64,000 bases of DNA from Tachypleus tridentatus (taxonomy: Eukaryota > Arthropoda > Merostomata > Xiphosura > Limulidae), in assembly GCF_004210375.1 (NCBI RefSeq), contig NC_134837.1, positions 19,415,586 to 19,479,585 of the forward strand. The letters run 5' to 3'. How positions within the stretch are numbered: the stretch's first letter is position 1; every line of letters begins with the position of its first letter. The translations under genes and the position numbers were made by a program. Shown piece after piece: positions 23,741 through 36,690 of the stretch. The notes beneath the pieces are model-generated. The model worked only from the letters and a program-made list of their open reading frames with translations, was not told the origin of the DNA and did not search any database.

Positions 23741-24021
23741 GGCCCGGCATGGCCAGGTGGATAAGACATTCAACCTGTCATCTGAGAGTCGCTGGTTCGA
23801 ATCCCTGTCATCAAACATGCTCGCAATTTCAGCCATGGGTGTTATAATGTGACGGTCAATCCCACTATTCGTTGGTAAAAGAGTAGCTCAAAAGTTGGCG
23901 GTGGGTGGTGATGACTAGATGACTTTCTCTAGTCTTACACTGCTAAATTAGGAGGGGGGGGGGCTAGCGCAGATAGCCATCGAGTAGCTTTGCGCGAAAT
24001 TCTGAACAAACCAAACCAATC
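23741..24021 (+). repeat. SINE family A copy, full length
   Basis: ggcccggcatggccaggtgg, B box ctggttcgaatccctg, body with a G run (gaggggggggggctagc), tail gaaattctgaacaaaccaaa. Confidence 0.92.
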
Positions 24022-25071
24022 CAAAGAAATAGAAGATTGAAACAACTGGTGAAAGTTAAATACACTATTGAAACTGCTGTAAATATACTACAACACTTTA
24101 TTTATTTTACGGTCATTTTCATAAACTAGAATACAAGTAGATAGCCTTTAATATATTTAACTAGTCTGCCACTATGAAATGTGAATATATCTTTAGCTAT
24201 CAACACAATTCATCCATTTTACCGGGAAAAAAATAATTACTTCTGAATAACCTGCTATTTTCCTTATCAATTCAGAGTCTCTTTTATATAAATAAAACAA
24301 AAATAAACCTTATTTAATTAAAATATATTATCTATTACGTTTTAATGATTTATTTTGTGTGTTCCAACAAGGGTAATACAAATTAACACAATGATACCTG
24401 ATAGCTCATACACGCATGGCCACCAAGAATCTTTAATTAGTTCCAAGAATATCATCAATGTTTTTTATTAGGAGCTATGTAAACAAAGAAAACTGAAAAA
24501 AATATATAAACTAACTGTAATTGAGCAATTCACACATCAGCTAACATATTAATAAAAGCTTAAAAAATAATACTTCATTAATAAAAACTGTAGTTGCAAA
24601 TTTAATGTAGTGACAATATACGTCGCTGTTTAAATAGAATTTCGAATAAATTACAACGTCAAACGATATCGATAAGTTCTCAATGTATCTGGAGGAAACT
24701 GGCTAAGTGGCTTCGCACTTTAGGCTTAGTCAGAATTATCTCGTGTCGAGTTATTGTGTCCTAGAGCCACACACTTTATCCCAGTTGTTTTGTTTCAGAG
24801 TACCTAGCTGTATGATTGGTGATATTTTTTAGTTGAGGACAGACCTATGATGGACTGGCAAGAAGAATGCATCACCATTCTCATCTGCTTGTACAATTAA
24901 GACGGTGTTTAGCACAGATTATATGTGCTAGCTCGGCATGAAATGAGTTCGACCTTTTGACCCTGACGTAACTGCATATAAAAGTAATAGTTTAAGTTTC
25001 AGTTTAAAATTTCAGAAAACAAATATGAAACTAAAGTTAAAAAATTAATGTATGAAGGATACTGTTCAAAA
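24022..25071. other. No supported gene
   Basis: AT-rich DNA with only short open frames. Confidence 0.45.
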
Positions 25072-25072
25072 G

Positions 25073-25353
25073 GTTTGTTTGTTTGTTTGTTTTAAATTTC
25101 GTGCAAAGCTACACGAGGGCTATCTGCGCTAGCCGTCCCTAATTTAGCAGTGTAAGACTAGAGGGAAGGCAGCTAGTCATCACCACCCACCGCCAACTCT
25201 TGGGCTACTCTTTTACCAACGAATAGTGGGATTGACCGTCACATTATAACATACCCACGGCTGAAAAGAAGAGCTTGTTTGGTGTGACAGGGTTTCGAAC
25301 CCTAACCCTCGGACTACGAGTCGAATTTCTTAACCACCTGGTCATGCCGGACC
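25073..25353 (-). repeat. SINE family A copy, close to consensus, with target duplication
   Basis: gtttgtttgtttgttttaaa tail through to aaccacctggtcatgccgga. Flanked by tgttcaaaagg (25063-25073) and tgctcaaaagg (25355-25365), an 11-bp duplication with one mismatch, so the exact end is uncertain by a base. Its body is among the least mutated in the window. Confidence 0.93.
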
Positions 25354-25365
25354 GTGCTCAAAAGG

Positions 25366-27103
25366 AGGACTGGCAAGGTCAGTGACTAGAATACATTATT
25401 GATTAGTACTAAAGCAGAGTATCGTTAAAATATGATAAAATATCTGACACCAACTTCATGGCAACAAGGTAAATAGAAACAAAATGTCGACTTTTATATC
25501 TGGCACAAAATGGTGGTTGTTATGCACCAAAAATAATTATAGTCATTATAGCATGTTTGAACATTCTAACCAAATAGGATCTCAATTAACTTCTAATTTT
25601 ACACGAAAATGTTGACTTTTAAAGCATTATCTTGGAACAAAAGGAATCTGATATCAGGAAAATAAAAAACACGGAATTTCCTTTTGTCATGATCTACCAC
25701 ACTGTCAAATCCTCAGTTCCAAACGTTTTGATTATTGCTAATAATAATAGTATATGTATGGTACAGAGCTTCACGACATATCAAGATTTCTTAGCAATAA
25801 AAAGTGAGTGAAGGTTCAAATGAGGGACCAACACACCCATGTGAATGAATGTTAATAAAGCAGGGATGTTTGCTGCTGTGAATATAAAATGTGGTTTTGA
25901 ATTATATAAGAAGTATTTTCATGTATAATGCTTTCAGAGGTTCTTGGTAGTTATGTGTCAAATACACCTCTACGAACAAGTACGTGTGTATTGGAAGAGA
26001 ATTTCGTTTAAAAGTTTCAAGTCTTGAAACGTGAGTCGCTATCATACATGACACATAAACATTTGTTGTTTTTTTTACGGATAATGTGGAAACTATTAGA
26101 TTCTAGTTATGTGTGGCATAAAAATTGTTAATTCAGAAGTTAACAAGAGTTGAAACATATGGTACACACTTGGTGAGGGTACATAAATGATAAGATAACT
26201 TTGTTATTTATTTTGTCGTAAGTAACAAGAAGAAAATAGAATTTTAGTGGCGTGTAAGACTTTGAGGTTGATTATAATGACAAAATACAACGGAAAGTGA
26301 AGGTGTTTTTAAATTAGGGTATTTCTCCCGCTGTTGTATGTAACAAACAAGTTATATAGTCAGTGATATTATTTCTTATCAGTACATTTGCGTATTATGC
26401 ATGTCAAGTTTCATCAATTGTTATTAAACATGTTTCTTCACATGAAAAGTCACGTAGCTATGAAATGTAATTCCTGGAAATGTCCGTAACAACACCAGTT
26501 ATTTTAATTTCTTAGTAGTCTGTAAGAAAAGTAATTGTAATCTGACCTTTGACATGCATCTGGAATGTTAATAATGTTCATCGTCATGTCGCAAGGCGTG
26601 TTTTTTTAGTTTTTAATTTCAAACATCATTCGGATTCTGATGATGACAAGACTAGTAGTGTATGTGCATTGTTACGGAAAAAGTCACGCGATACGTGTAT
26701 CTGCTCTTCAGGCACGTGCAGGCCAGCTGAAACTACTTAGTTTTCTTACCGCGTGTGTAATCACGAACTTATTAATAAATCACTGTCAATATCACACACG
26801 TCATGCGAGGGGCTTATGTGTAAAAACATTTCACAATGACTCCTTTCTACATCATTTCTGTTAATTAAAAGTGAGCCTAGACAGCACAAGATCTTACACA
26901 AGTCTTACAATGGTCAAGTACAGGTACACAGCAAGGTTATTTGTGAAGCAACGTACACTGAAACAGGTTATATTGGAGAAGTGACAATAGATAAGGCGTA
27001 CAACTTCAGGATGCAATGTGTGCTGTTCTGTTTGCGATATTGTTTTGCATTTTACGAGCAGTAACCAACAGATTATGGGCTAAGTACAAGTGCTTAAAAC
27101 CAA
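25366..27103. other. No supported gene
   Basis: Two overlapping ORFs at 26549-26864 (63 and 74 codons; one with a HSDSDDDK stretch) show no clear domain and no splice-linked partner. Otherwise AT-rich. Confidence 0.4.
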
Positions 27104-27178
27104 TAATAATAACTAGGCTTCACACCAATTATAATAACTAGGCTTCACACCAATTATAATAACTAGGCTTCACACCAG
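27104..27178. repeat. Short tandem repeat, 25-bp unit, 3 copies
   Basis: aactaggcttcacaccaatt and its continuation recur at 27111, 27136 and 27161; nearly identical copies. Confidence 0.95.
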
Positions 27179-27852
27179 ACATTACTTTTAAAGCAGTATA
27201 AAAGAAGGAAATGGAAAGCTAGAGTTTTCTAATGTTACTAATCGTAACATTACCACACAGTGGATATCATTTTAAGTTATTACTAGCTGTTAGTTGATAA
27301 AGGTCCAGCAAAATGCCGTAGAGGGTTACGACAATAGTCCAGAGTTTGAAAGATGAAATGAAAAACGTGTAAAAAAGATGAACGGAATTCATAGAAAGTG
27401 TTTTAATATCAGGGTAAGTATTAATTTCATTCATAACTAATTTGTCATAATTATTTTAGTTGTGACAAAATTCAAAACTGAACATATTTTATGATTATTT
27501 TAAAATAAGTTTTGGTGACTGTGTGATACTGAGTGTGAAATGTAATGGTTTCAGGTTAAACTGTCTGCTCGAATGCCGGTGGCAGCTTTAAATAACTTGA
27601 GTTGAGACAGTTTAAGATCAAAGATGCATAAATAATTAAGGCCCCCGGTCACGAAAAAAAAACCCACTCCTCTAGGCGTTGCTTTAAATTTTTAAATATT
27701 ATGTCCCAGAAAGTGCTGACTAGTAGAAATAAACTACGTGACTCCACTATTCAGAATCTCTTTTTCAAAATTTGCAATCCGTGAAGTATGATAAAAAGAT
27801 ACAGCTATAAGTAAATTTATTTGAATTTTTTTTATCTGTTTCTACATCTAAA

Positions 27853-28070
27853 AGGCTCGGCCTGGCCAGGTGGTCAAAGCACTCGACTCGTAATCCGACG
27901 GTCGCGGGTTCGAATCCCCACCACACCAAACATGCCTGCCCATTCAGCCGTAGGGGGTTATAATGTTTCGGTTGGTGGTGATGAACTACAGTGTCTTACA
28001 CTGCTAAATTAGGGACGGCTGGCGCAGATAACCCTCGTGTAGCTTTGCGCGAAATTCAAACCAAACCAAT
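27853..28070 (+). repeat. SINE family A copy with internal deletion
   Basis: aggctcggcctggccaggtg, B box gcgggttcgaatcccc, deletion of most of the central body (tttcggttggtggtgatgaa), tail gaaattcaaaccaaaccaat. Confidence 0.9.
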
Positions 28071-28259
28071 TAACAAGTGAGGCAGGAGATATAGCCATTT
28101 CTTCCAGTTAATATGAACGTTAAACCTCATCCACTACATCTGTGGGTACTGTACTATCGTTATCAATCAGCACCCTTATTCTAGTTGGAATTAAAGAAAA
28201 GAACGTCTTTATCTAGAAAACAGCGATACGAATTTCCTAGAAGGACTGAATTCATCGGA

Positions 28260-30540
28260 ATCTGATGACCTTCATCGGGGGACACTTTCCGACTTTTATT
28301 TATTTTTTTCCAATTTTGTATAGCTCAGTTAACTTTTCCACAAGCTTTCTGAACATTTCGTCTCTCGTATTATGTGGACAGCATACCCACCCTTGGGACA
28401 GTACTTCTGGACAGTGTTGTAGTTTTGCATCCTACACAGTGGACCAGAGGCAGTGCTTGTCTAAAAGCTAGTGATTTAGCAGTAATCATGACTCGATGTT
28501 GTTCGTTCAACTTAGAACTTATGCATCAATCATTTGTAAGTAGTGTTGTCTTGGGGAATGAAAATGACAACTTCGTTTCAATATTGAGTTCGTTTCCTCT
28601 ACACAAATTAAACTTGGACGCTACAACCTCTGTCTTGGATATATTGGATTAGCAAATGAATTTAGCAGCATTAACCTTTTATTGAACCTAATGTGTGCTT
28701 CGGCTTCCGGATTTTACTTTGAACTTTTTCATTAACGTTGGACCATTCAACAGATTGGCATCAAGTATTTTTCCAGTAGTGCCTGCAATCCCATCTGTAA
28801 ATATTAAGGCACTGGATATGTCCGTTAGTTGTGTAGTTTCCGTCGTTTATAAGTGAGTCGAACACCGAATTCAAATATGAGAAGTGGGTATCCAGACCCC
28901 CTCTACCAGTTGGGGGCTCTTTATAAATCTTTTTCTCAGCACGGAGAATGTGCTCATTAGTGAAAGATTGCATCCCAACAATGAGATGGTATATATGGTA
29001 TCAGATCCTACGAGGCAAAGTACGTAGCATTGTCACTCTGAAGGTACACTTTACGGATATCAAGATAATTTATTCGAACCTTCTGTAGCATCTCTTTCAC
29101 TACAGTCGCAACTTATATATTATCTTATTCCGTGTATCCTTCCACCATGTAATCAGTAAATTCTTACTGAAATCCAGGAACACCATCATCATACACCCAT
29201 CTGGCTCTCATTGAAACAAGAAGTGACATACCTTTCTTACCAAAGCACTCCACTTGACATTCCCTGTACTTCATGGGTAACATCTTCTGCTGATGGTCAA
29301 GCACTATTATAATCATTGATGAATCAGTCTTCATTTGTTCTTCTTTAACTTTGTTGATCGCATCAACATGGCTTATGAACCATATACCACAATGTCGTAA
29401 TTTGTAGAATCGCAATGGACGCCAACATTGGTTTTACTTCCTTTTTTCTATCAAGATCATCCACTAAGTAACGAGACAGTCTGCACCCTGATGGCCTAAC
29501 ATCAATGTCTAAAGAAATAACTCATTTGCTACATTTAACAAATTGGCTGTTGTGTGAACATGGTCACTTCGTCTACCTAGTGCAAACCTACAGCAATGTG
29601 TCTGATCGACAGACGATAAACTTAAATGCTTGTGTGTGTTCTCATATATACCAGAAATAATTATTTTTTCCATCTCTGTAAGATTTGCTCGACGCTTGCT
29701 TGAATATCATTTGCCGCGAGACCTTCGCGATGTTTCATGTTGCTTAATATTGCCAACGTGTACTCAAACGCGAGACCTTCATGATACTTCATGTTTCTTA
29801 ATATTACTAACGTGTACTCAAACGCGAGACCTTCATGATACTTCATGCTTCTTAATATTACTAACGTGTACTTGAACACTGAACTGACATATTTTAGTCG
29901 AATATAGTAGGTTGACAGATCAGTTTTTGTTTCCTTTTTTGCCAGCAGCTTAACGATATCGCCAAATGTATGCACCCCAACCTGTTCAAGGCTGTCAAAT
30001 AAGTTTTTATACGCTTTATGAAGGTTTTCGATATTCCGTCCGCTACGTTTATAAACCAACACACTTGAAAATACGTGGGTGTCAAGCCTAACATTTCTTG
30101 ATTCACCAGACTGTCCTTAAAGGCTTCTTTAAATGAACGTATTTGCTATTGTAATCCTCTGGTTGTGCACACGGAACGTATAATTGTGTTTTGGCAGATC
30201 TGTTCCGCACTCGAGAGTGGCAAACGTTTTTCTCAAGGATAAAAACTTCACTTTTCCATTGAGTAATGGTTTTAGAGGTTTCAGCGTTTCCATCTTCTCC
30301 AGAATTAATTTCATACACCTTGCTTTCCTCTAATATAATTTTATTTTGACCTGTAAGGGCACTTGTCCTCCTCATGATTTTTCTTTCTCCACTTTCAGCA
30401 TAAGTTCTTCGCTTCCAATAAATATGACTTACTTTATTTGAGCGTGAATCCAAAGGTAAGTAGCGTCTATAAATACCACAGGTGAAGTAGTCTCCATTAT
30501 TTCTATGTTTATGTTCCTGGCAAGACATTTTACAGAATTC
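28260..30540 (-). pseudogene. Broken DDE/RNase H-like transposase gene
   Basis: Minus-strand pieces in order. 30528-30103 starts MSCQEHKHRNNGDYFTCG, perhaps a decayed zinc finger. 30106-29894 and 30062-29661 overlap in different frames. 29415-29164 reads HVDAINKVKEEQ and VLDHQQKMLPMKYRECQVEC, then FGKKGMSLL. Next is LQSDNATYF (about 29010-29035). 28973-28761 reads KEPPTGRGGLDTHFSYLNSV. The order (H.DA, D-x-Q-x4-LP, FGK-G-S, SDNA, P-x-GRGGLD) resembles a poorly characterised family of transposase-like proteins common in marine invertebrates; the Asp of LDHQQK and of QSDNA would be catalytic. The family name is uncertain. Stops and frameshifts throughout; I could not define terminal repeats. 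Confidence 0.6.
29716..29877 (-). repeat. Three in-frame 54-bp repeats inside the transposase pseudogene
   Basis: Three copies of exactly 54 bp (29716, 29770, 29824), each encoding an 18-residue unit like FEYTLVILRNMKYHEGLA on the minus strand. Unit length divisible by three keeps the 133-codon ORF 30062-29661 open, although the rest of the gene is broken. Copies 2 and 3 (29770 and 29824) are nearly identical; the copy at 29716, at the C-terminal end, differs more. Confidence 0.92.
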
Positions 30541-30687
30541 ACTTATGAATTTTTTTTTTTCAATCAGAAGAAGAAGCTTTTTTTTATTGTGTTATTGTAT
30601 TACGGTGTGGCGCCTCCGATCCAATTTTAGGACTTTTTTCATCTAAATTTTATTCGTTATTTTTCACGATCGGGAATCTTAGAAATA

Positions 30688-30960
30688 GTTTGTTTGTTTT
30701 AGAATTTCGGGCAAAGCTACTCGAGGACTATCTGTGCTAGCCCTCCATAAATTAGCAGTGTAAGACTAGAGGGAAGGCAGCTAGTCATCACCACCCACCG
30801 CCAACTCGTGGGCTACTCTTGTACCAACGAATAGTGGGATTGACCGTCACATTATAACGCCCCCACGGCTGAAAAGGCGAACAAAAGTACGACGGGATTT
30901 CAAACTCGTGACCCTCAGATTACGAGTCGCACACCTTAACCCACCTGCCCATGCCGGGCC
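30688..30960 (-). repeat. SINE family A copy, full length, with likely target duplication
   Basis: gtttgtttgttttagaattt through to cacctgcccatgccgggcc. ttagaaata lies on both sides (about 30679-30687 and 30964-30972), consistent with a short target duplication. Confidence 0.9.
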
Positions 30961-31068
30961 ACTTTAGAAATAATAACTTCTCACTGAATCCACTGATATG
31001 AGATTTATAGTGTGTTGATTTTAAAGAAAATATTGTGATCATGGACGTACACAGAATTTTTTTCTGGA

Positions 31069-31146
31069 TTATTGTGCAAAGCTACTAGAAGACTATCTGT
31101 GCTAGTCGCTCCTGATTTTGAAGCGATAAACTACAGGGAAAGCAAC
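31069..31146 (-). repeat. SINE family A tail, upstream end of the copy that became a minisatellite
   Basis: ttgtgcaaagctactagaag, actatctgtgctagtcgctc and ctacagggaaagcaa are the inverted tail and distal body of family A; the rest of the element continues into the 75-bp array. Confidence 0.85.
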
Positions 31147-31680
31147 TAGTCAACACCACCCACCACCATTTCGTAAGGTTTTTCAATCGACTAGTGGGAT
31201 TTGATCGTCGCCATTGTAGACTGGTCAACACCATCCACCACCATCTCGTAAGGTTCTTTAATCGACTCGTGGGATTTGATCGTCACCGTTGTAGACTAGT
31301 CAACACCATCCACCACCATATCGTAAGGTTCTTTAATCGACTCGTGGGATTTGATCGTCACCATTGTAGACTAGTCAACACCATCTACCACCATATCGTA
31401 AGGTTCTTTAATCGACTAGTGGGATTTGATCGTCACCATTGTAGACTAGTCAACACCATCCACCACCATATCGTAAGGTTCTTTAATCGACTAGTGGGAT
31501 TTGATCGTCACCATTGTAGACTAGTCAACACCATCCACCACCATATCGTAAGGTTCTTTAATCGACTAGTGGGATTTGATCGTCACCATTGTAAACTACT
31601 CATACACCATCCACCACCATATCGTAAGGTTCTTTAATCGACTCATGGGATTTGATCGTCACCATTGTAAAGCGCGCATA
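31147..31680. repeat. Minisatellite, 75-bp unit, 7 copies, derived from SINE family A body
   Basis: tcgtaaggtt starts at 31171, 31246, 31321, 31396, 31471, 31546 and 31622. Each unit, ctagtcaacaccatccacca through gtgggatttgatcgtcacca, aligns with the inverted SINE A body segment ctagtcatcaccacccaccg to gtgggattgaccgtcacatt. A 75-bp unit is 25 codons, so a 147-codon ORF (31194-31637) repeats GFDRHHCRLVNTIHHHIVRF; a one-base insertion breaks it in the last copy. I take the ORF to be an effect of the unit length. Confidence 0.95.
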
Positions 31681-34600
31681 TTTACTTGCTACCAGTTTCA
31701 GAAAAATAATTAAGTGTGAGCACTTGAAACGTGACAAGAATTTTCTGTTTCATTTTTTTATCAGCAGAATAAACATTAAATGCGTTTTTAAGCTTTACGT
31801 AAAGATTATCATCCCTATATGTAAACTAAAGTCATCTACTGGTAAACTTTCATGCAAATTACTTAAAGTAAGAAAGGAGTTATTGTACTTCGTTCATTTG
31901 ACAATCATGTCATACTTTCCAAGCAGAGTAAACCCTGCTCTTGTTGGATCTTAAAGTATTCTTGTAATGTGTAGAGCACTTAACGATGTGGTATTTTTTA
32001 TATTTGTACGAACTATAAGAAAGCTAGTTATTCTTTTTTGTTGCTTGAAGACTAGTTGAAACAATAAAACAACTAATGAGCGAAACACTTGAGATTTGGT
32101 GATTTTTTGAAACCATAACTGGAAAGTATTCATTTTACGTGTACATTAGCACACGATTCTGATGGAACTTGAGTAAACTTTAAACGAGTTGTTTGACCTT
32201 TGTGTGACTTTGAGTCTCTTTTGCGTTGTTATTAATTATTTGTAAATAAAACATAATACAATATAAAATTTACAATAACCTATTAAGCAGGATTTCCCTA
32301 AAAGATCATTGAGTAATCCTTTCTCCACTCTTTTGGTAATATAGGAGTTTTCACATTTTTTTGTTGTAGCCTGATTCTGTGTAGTTTCAGCAGTTCTAAC
32401 ATTAACACACAGTCCCTATGAAGCTAAGGTTGTCCTGTTTCCGTAAACCACGTGGTATAAAAAATAGTCCTCTCTTTGCTAGGCCCCTTATAATATTTTA
32501 GTTCGTTGATTGAAAAGGATTTAGGTTACTGAAGCAGCAGATGTCGGTATGTTAGCTCTCAGGTGGACCTGAGGCGAATCTGAAGATGAGCTCTTTGGTG
32601 AGTTTGGGGTCTCACTCCTAATAACTTACTTCAAAACTGGTTGTTTTGAACAGAGTTGACTAACGAAAAGGGATTTGTTGCCGTAAGTTAAATTTAGCCA
32701 TGAGAGCATAATATGAAATATATTATTATTTATAAAATATTTACTATTACATATAATTTATAGTGTATCATTATTCGTTAATTTACTAATTTTTACTAAT
32801 GTCTACACACACCCAGCTACACATTTATCTACTGTCTTTATCATATTGTAGGTAGTTTTAAGAACTAATAATATTTACCATTCACTGCTCTATGACATTC
32901 CATGGACAGCGTTACAGTGGTCACCCATGATAGTAGCAAGAACATAATATTATTTTAGGCTTACTTAAATTTAAAAACTGAGGTCTAAACACTTACGAGC
33001 AAAATGCTTAATTTTAAACAAGTGAAATGTGTATATTTAGGCTTTACTTGTATAAGGGAAATAAATAAATAGGAAACAGTGATAAATAGGATAGATAATG
33101 CATTCAAAATTAAGAACTAAAACAGCCGTTTGCCCAGACATTTAAGGTTTGTTTACCAAGAACCCTTACCCTGGTCTTAATTGCTTCGTCTAATTGTAGC
33201 CGTAAATAGAATATTGTTATGCACTGAAGTCTGACAATGATTGGCTGTATTGATTGTGTCAAGGTTGTAGCTTTGAATACACTGCAAAAGTTACCGGAAC
33301 AGAGCGATCATTGTTTCTATGTGAGACCTCAATGAGCCGCCAAAGTTTGGGGAGATGTTTCTGCTACTTGAAAACTGGGAAGCTTAACTCTGCCAGTTGT
33401 GAGTCAAGAATTATATGACAACTTTTGAACGAAGCTATTTATATCAGGCACGCATGAATTTTTTACAGAAATAACTTTTACGTTGAACAAACATATGGCC
33501 ATATCTGAACGTTTTCAGAGTATTTTGTTTTTTAAGCTTGTGTGGGTTCGCAGCCCCAAATATCTAAAAATAATATTTCTCACTTGATTTTTCTTATGGG
33601 GTCTCTCTTTGTGGGCAGCTCAATGCGTGTACGTGGTTTTAGTCTTAAATGTTTAGTTGCTTATACGACGATTTTGAAGAAATAATTCAAAATAAAACTC
33701 TTATTACACTGTTAGTTTACAATCTTTAAACTTTGATAAGTTGTTGTTTTTTTTCACCTGTACGCGTATAGAAAAGTTTCATGCTCTTTTACCAGATTAT
33801 TCAAAAACAATTTAATAATAAAAACACACACGTATGACGGTTCTATAACCATCAGTAATAATACAACAAAAGTTATAATTTAAACAAAATTCATCAAAAA
33901 TAGCAGTTGCACAAGTTCTGCTGTGATATGCAAGCATATCGTGTGTGTTTTTTCCTGGTTTAGTGATACCGGAATTATTATCAAACAATTCATTTATATC
34001 GTTTCTATGTAGTTTTGACCGGAAAATTATTGGAATTACCTTCTTTTAGTTGTTTTGTTTCTTTGTTCTCTATAATAGATAGCATCTGTTATGCCCAAGA
34101 AGGTACTGCAGTAACAATGCGTGCCTGTGTTAAAAGAGTTTCTGATTGTAACTGTTCTTGCTGTGCGTTACATAACCAGCGAATGCTGTGAAAAAACAAG
34201 GGTCACAAGGGCATATATATTAGTTCTAGGATTTTATAATTAATTATATATGACATTAAGTGTTAAGAGTAATAATACAAAATCAGCGGTGTGTGTTTTC
34301 TGTTTTCTGTTAAGAAAGACTTAAATCATTCATTTCATGAATAATGATAATAACTTGTTAACCTCTGTCCATTATACGAATCTAATGAAGTAAATATAAG
34401 AATTTATGCGCGAGAGCAAACAAAATTGTGTAATTTTCCCGAAAGGGGGTCAAAGGCCACATGTTTTAACCACTTGATCCACTACAAAGTAGTATGTTGT
34501 CCGTCAGTCAGTAGACACTAAGATGACGTCACATAAAGGATGCTTAAGATTGTAATTCGTACTGCTGTTATGTCAGTAGAAGGTTCGCATGTCATGAATC

Positions 34601-35694
34601 ACGAGAAGAATTATGCACTTTGTAGGCTACAACACAGCTTGACAAATGAACTTCAAAAGCAAGAAATAAAAATAGTTGTTAGTCTTAGTTTTGGTTTCAT
34701 TTACTGTCGAAACAGAAAACTTTCGGGAAACTGCGGAAATACAACTAATTAAACGTTACTGTATCTGCCATATGTAGTTCCGATGACTCTTGACGTTGAA
34801 TATCAGGCCTACTGAGATACGACTTAGTAATGGTCTAATCGATGTTTATAATAAATATATCATCAGCTTCAGAAACAACTGTAGTAGTGTATACTAAACT
34901 AAGTGAGTGAAGTGTAATTGTTGTTGGGCGCCTACAGTAAAGGGCAAGAGAGAGTACTTGCCCCCTCACATTTCACAAAAAAATTGTACGATATAAATTT
35001 AACATCGTAGTTAAACTATCTACCTTTAGTAATTTTTATTAAAACTGTAAATTTTTGTTTGCGCTTAAGCACACATGGCAGTGTAAATACTGGGCCCCTA
35101 CGTACGTGTTTTCCCCCCTCCAAATATTTTTGTGGGCGCCCGTGGTCATGATTTTCGTATTTAGAAAGCAGCAAAATAAAAATACGTCATCTCATGTAAT
35201 GCTTTAAATTTTTATTAAATATATTTAGGGCTTAACAATAAAGACATGGTGAAAAGTGTGATAAATCATTAACAACAACCCTCATTATTTGGTTTCCGTT
35301 TTTGTGTTATGGTGGAGTGAATATCCTTAATAATTAATTTTTGATTAGGTTTGTTTCATGGTATGTGTAACAGATTCACTGTTGTTTACTTATTTTAATA
35401 TCTTCGTTTGTTTCAGTTTAATATATGTAACGTATATTGTTAAATGAGTATTGCGCAAGTTCCGTCTGTTTAAATTTGTAGAAGTGTAACATTCAACAAT
35501 ACATGTTTTACAAAAACACTAGCGTATCTTCGAATATTGTTGGGCCAGGTGAATTTTCGAAAGTCTCTCCAGATTAATATAAAAGCCAGCTATTATTGTT
35601 TGATCGCTACACACAGTATACTGTAATCTTCCGAAGCTGTAATTGTGACAAACGCTTAATAATCGAAAAATCTACAGACATTTGACCAGAAACC
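31681..35694. other. No supported gene in 4 kb
   Basis: AT-rich with CpG present. Two patches carry gggcgcc-like blocks (34927 gggcgcctacagtaaagggc and 35132 gtgggcgcccgtggtcatg), perhaps ends of an unclassified repeat of about 230 bp. Short ORFs only (31652-31954, 34540-34752). Confidence 0.4.
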
Positions 35695-35902
35695 GGTCGC
35701 ACCAAACATGCTCGTCCTTTCAGCCATGGAGGCGTTATAAGGTTACAGTCAATCCCACTATTCGTTGGTTAAAGTGTAGTTCAAGAGTCGGCGGTGAGTG
35801 ACGATGACTAGTTGCCTTCCCTTTATTCTTACACTACTAAATTAGGGACGACTAACGCAGATAGCCATCGTGTAGCTTTGCGCGAAATTCAAAACAAACC
35901 AG
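35695..35902 (+). repeat. SINE family A copy without most of the head
   Basis: ggtcgcaccaaacatgctcg, body, tail gcgcgaaattcaaaacaaac. Confidence 0.9.
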
Positions 35903-36477
35903 ATAATTCTGAGATAAATTATAATACGTGACATATGTGAATTGTGATGCTTCCGGGTGTGAAAGCATCAGCTGGCCAGTCGTAATGAGGGTGTTAAAGT
36001 CAGTAGTCCTTCCAATGAAGAAACCACATCGGATTATTCCTTTTAGGATTAGTAGATAAACTACTGGCTTGTATCTGGTTGTTTCAGCCGCTTTTTATAT
36101 TTTGTTCTTTTTGTACGCGTTTAGTTAATCGTTTTTATGTTTACTTCGTGTAGTAGTTTCTCTTCTTCACGTAATTTTGTTCGTTTCGGGGGTTTTGTTT
36201 GGGTTTCTTCGTGTTTCTCATCGTGTTTGGATTGTGTTTTCTAAATCGTGTACTTCTTGTCGCATGCCGCCTTTTGTATCTTCCGTGTTTCCATTTTATT
36301 ATTCAGTGTATGAATATTTAGGGTGTAGTTTTTTCGGTGTGGTGTGTCTCATGTAGTCCTTTTTTACAAGTAGTGCTAGTGATATGAAGGCTGGGCTTAC
36401 TCTTACATATTTTATGAAGAATTTGATTTCAGTAGGTGCCTTATCGCTATTCACGGGAGAATAGCTTGGTTTATAAT

Positions 36478-36690
36478 TGCAACTCCTGTCACACCATACA
36501 TGCTCACCCTTTCAGTAGTAGGAGCGTTATATGTGCGGTCAATCCCACTATTCGTTGGTAAAAGAGTAGCCCAAGAGGTGGCGGTGGATGATGATGACTA
36601 GCTGCCTTCCCTCTAGTCTTACACCACTAAATCGGACGGCTAGCGCAGATAGCTCTCGTGTATTTTTGCGCGAAATTCGAAAACAAACAA
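36478..36690 (+). repeat. SINE family A copy, head truncated
   Basis: tgcaactcctgtcacaccat (end of B box arm), body, tail gaaattcgaaaacaaacaaa. Confidence 0.89.

Noticed and set aside
26549..26864. HSDSDDDK stretch as the start of a transposase
   Set aside because: Acidic start resembles some transposases, but nothing downstream supports it.
31194..31637. 147-codon ORF of His-rich repeats taken as a protein gene
   Set aside because: It is a translation of a SINE-derived 75-bp minisatellite; frame breaks in the last unit.
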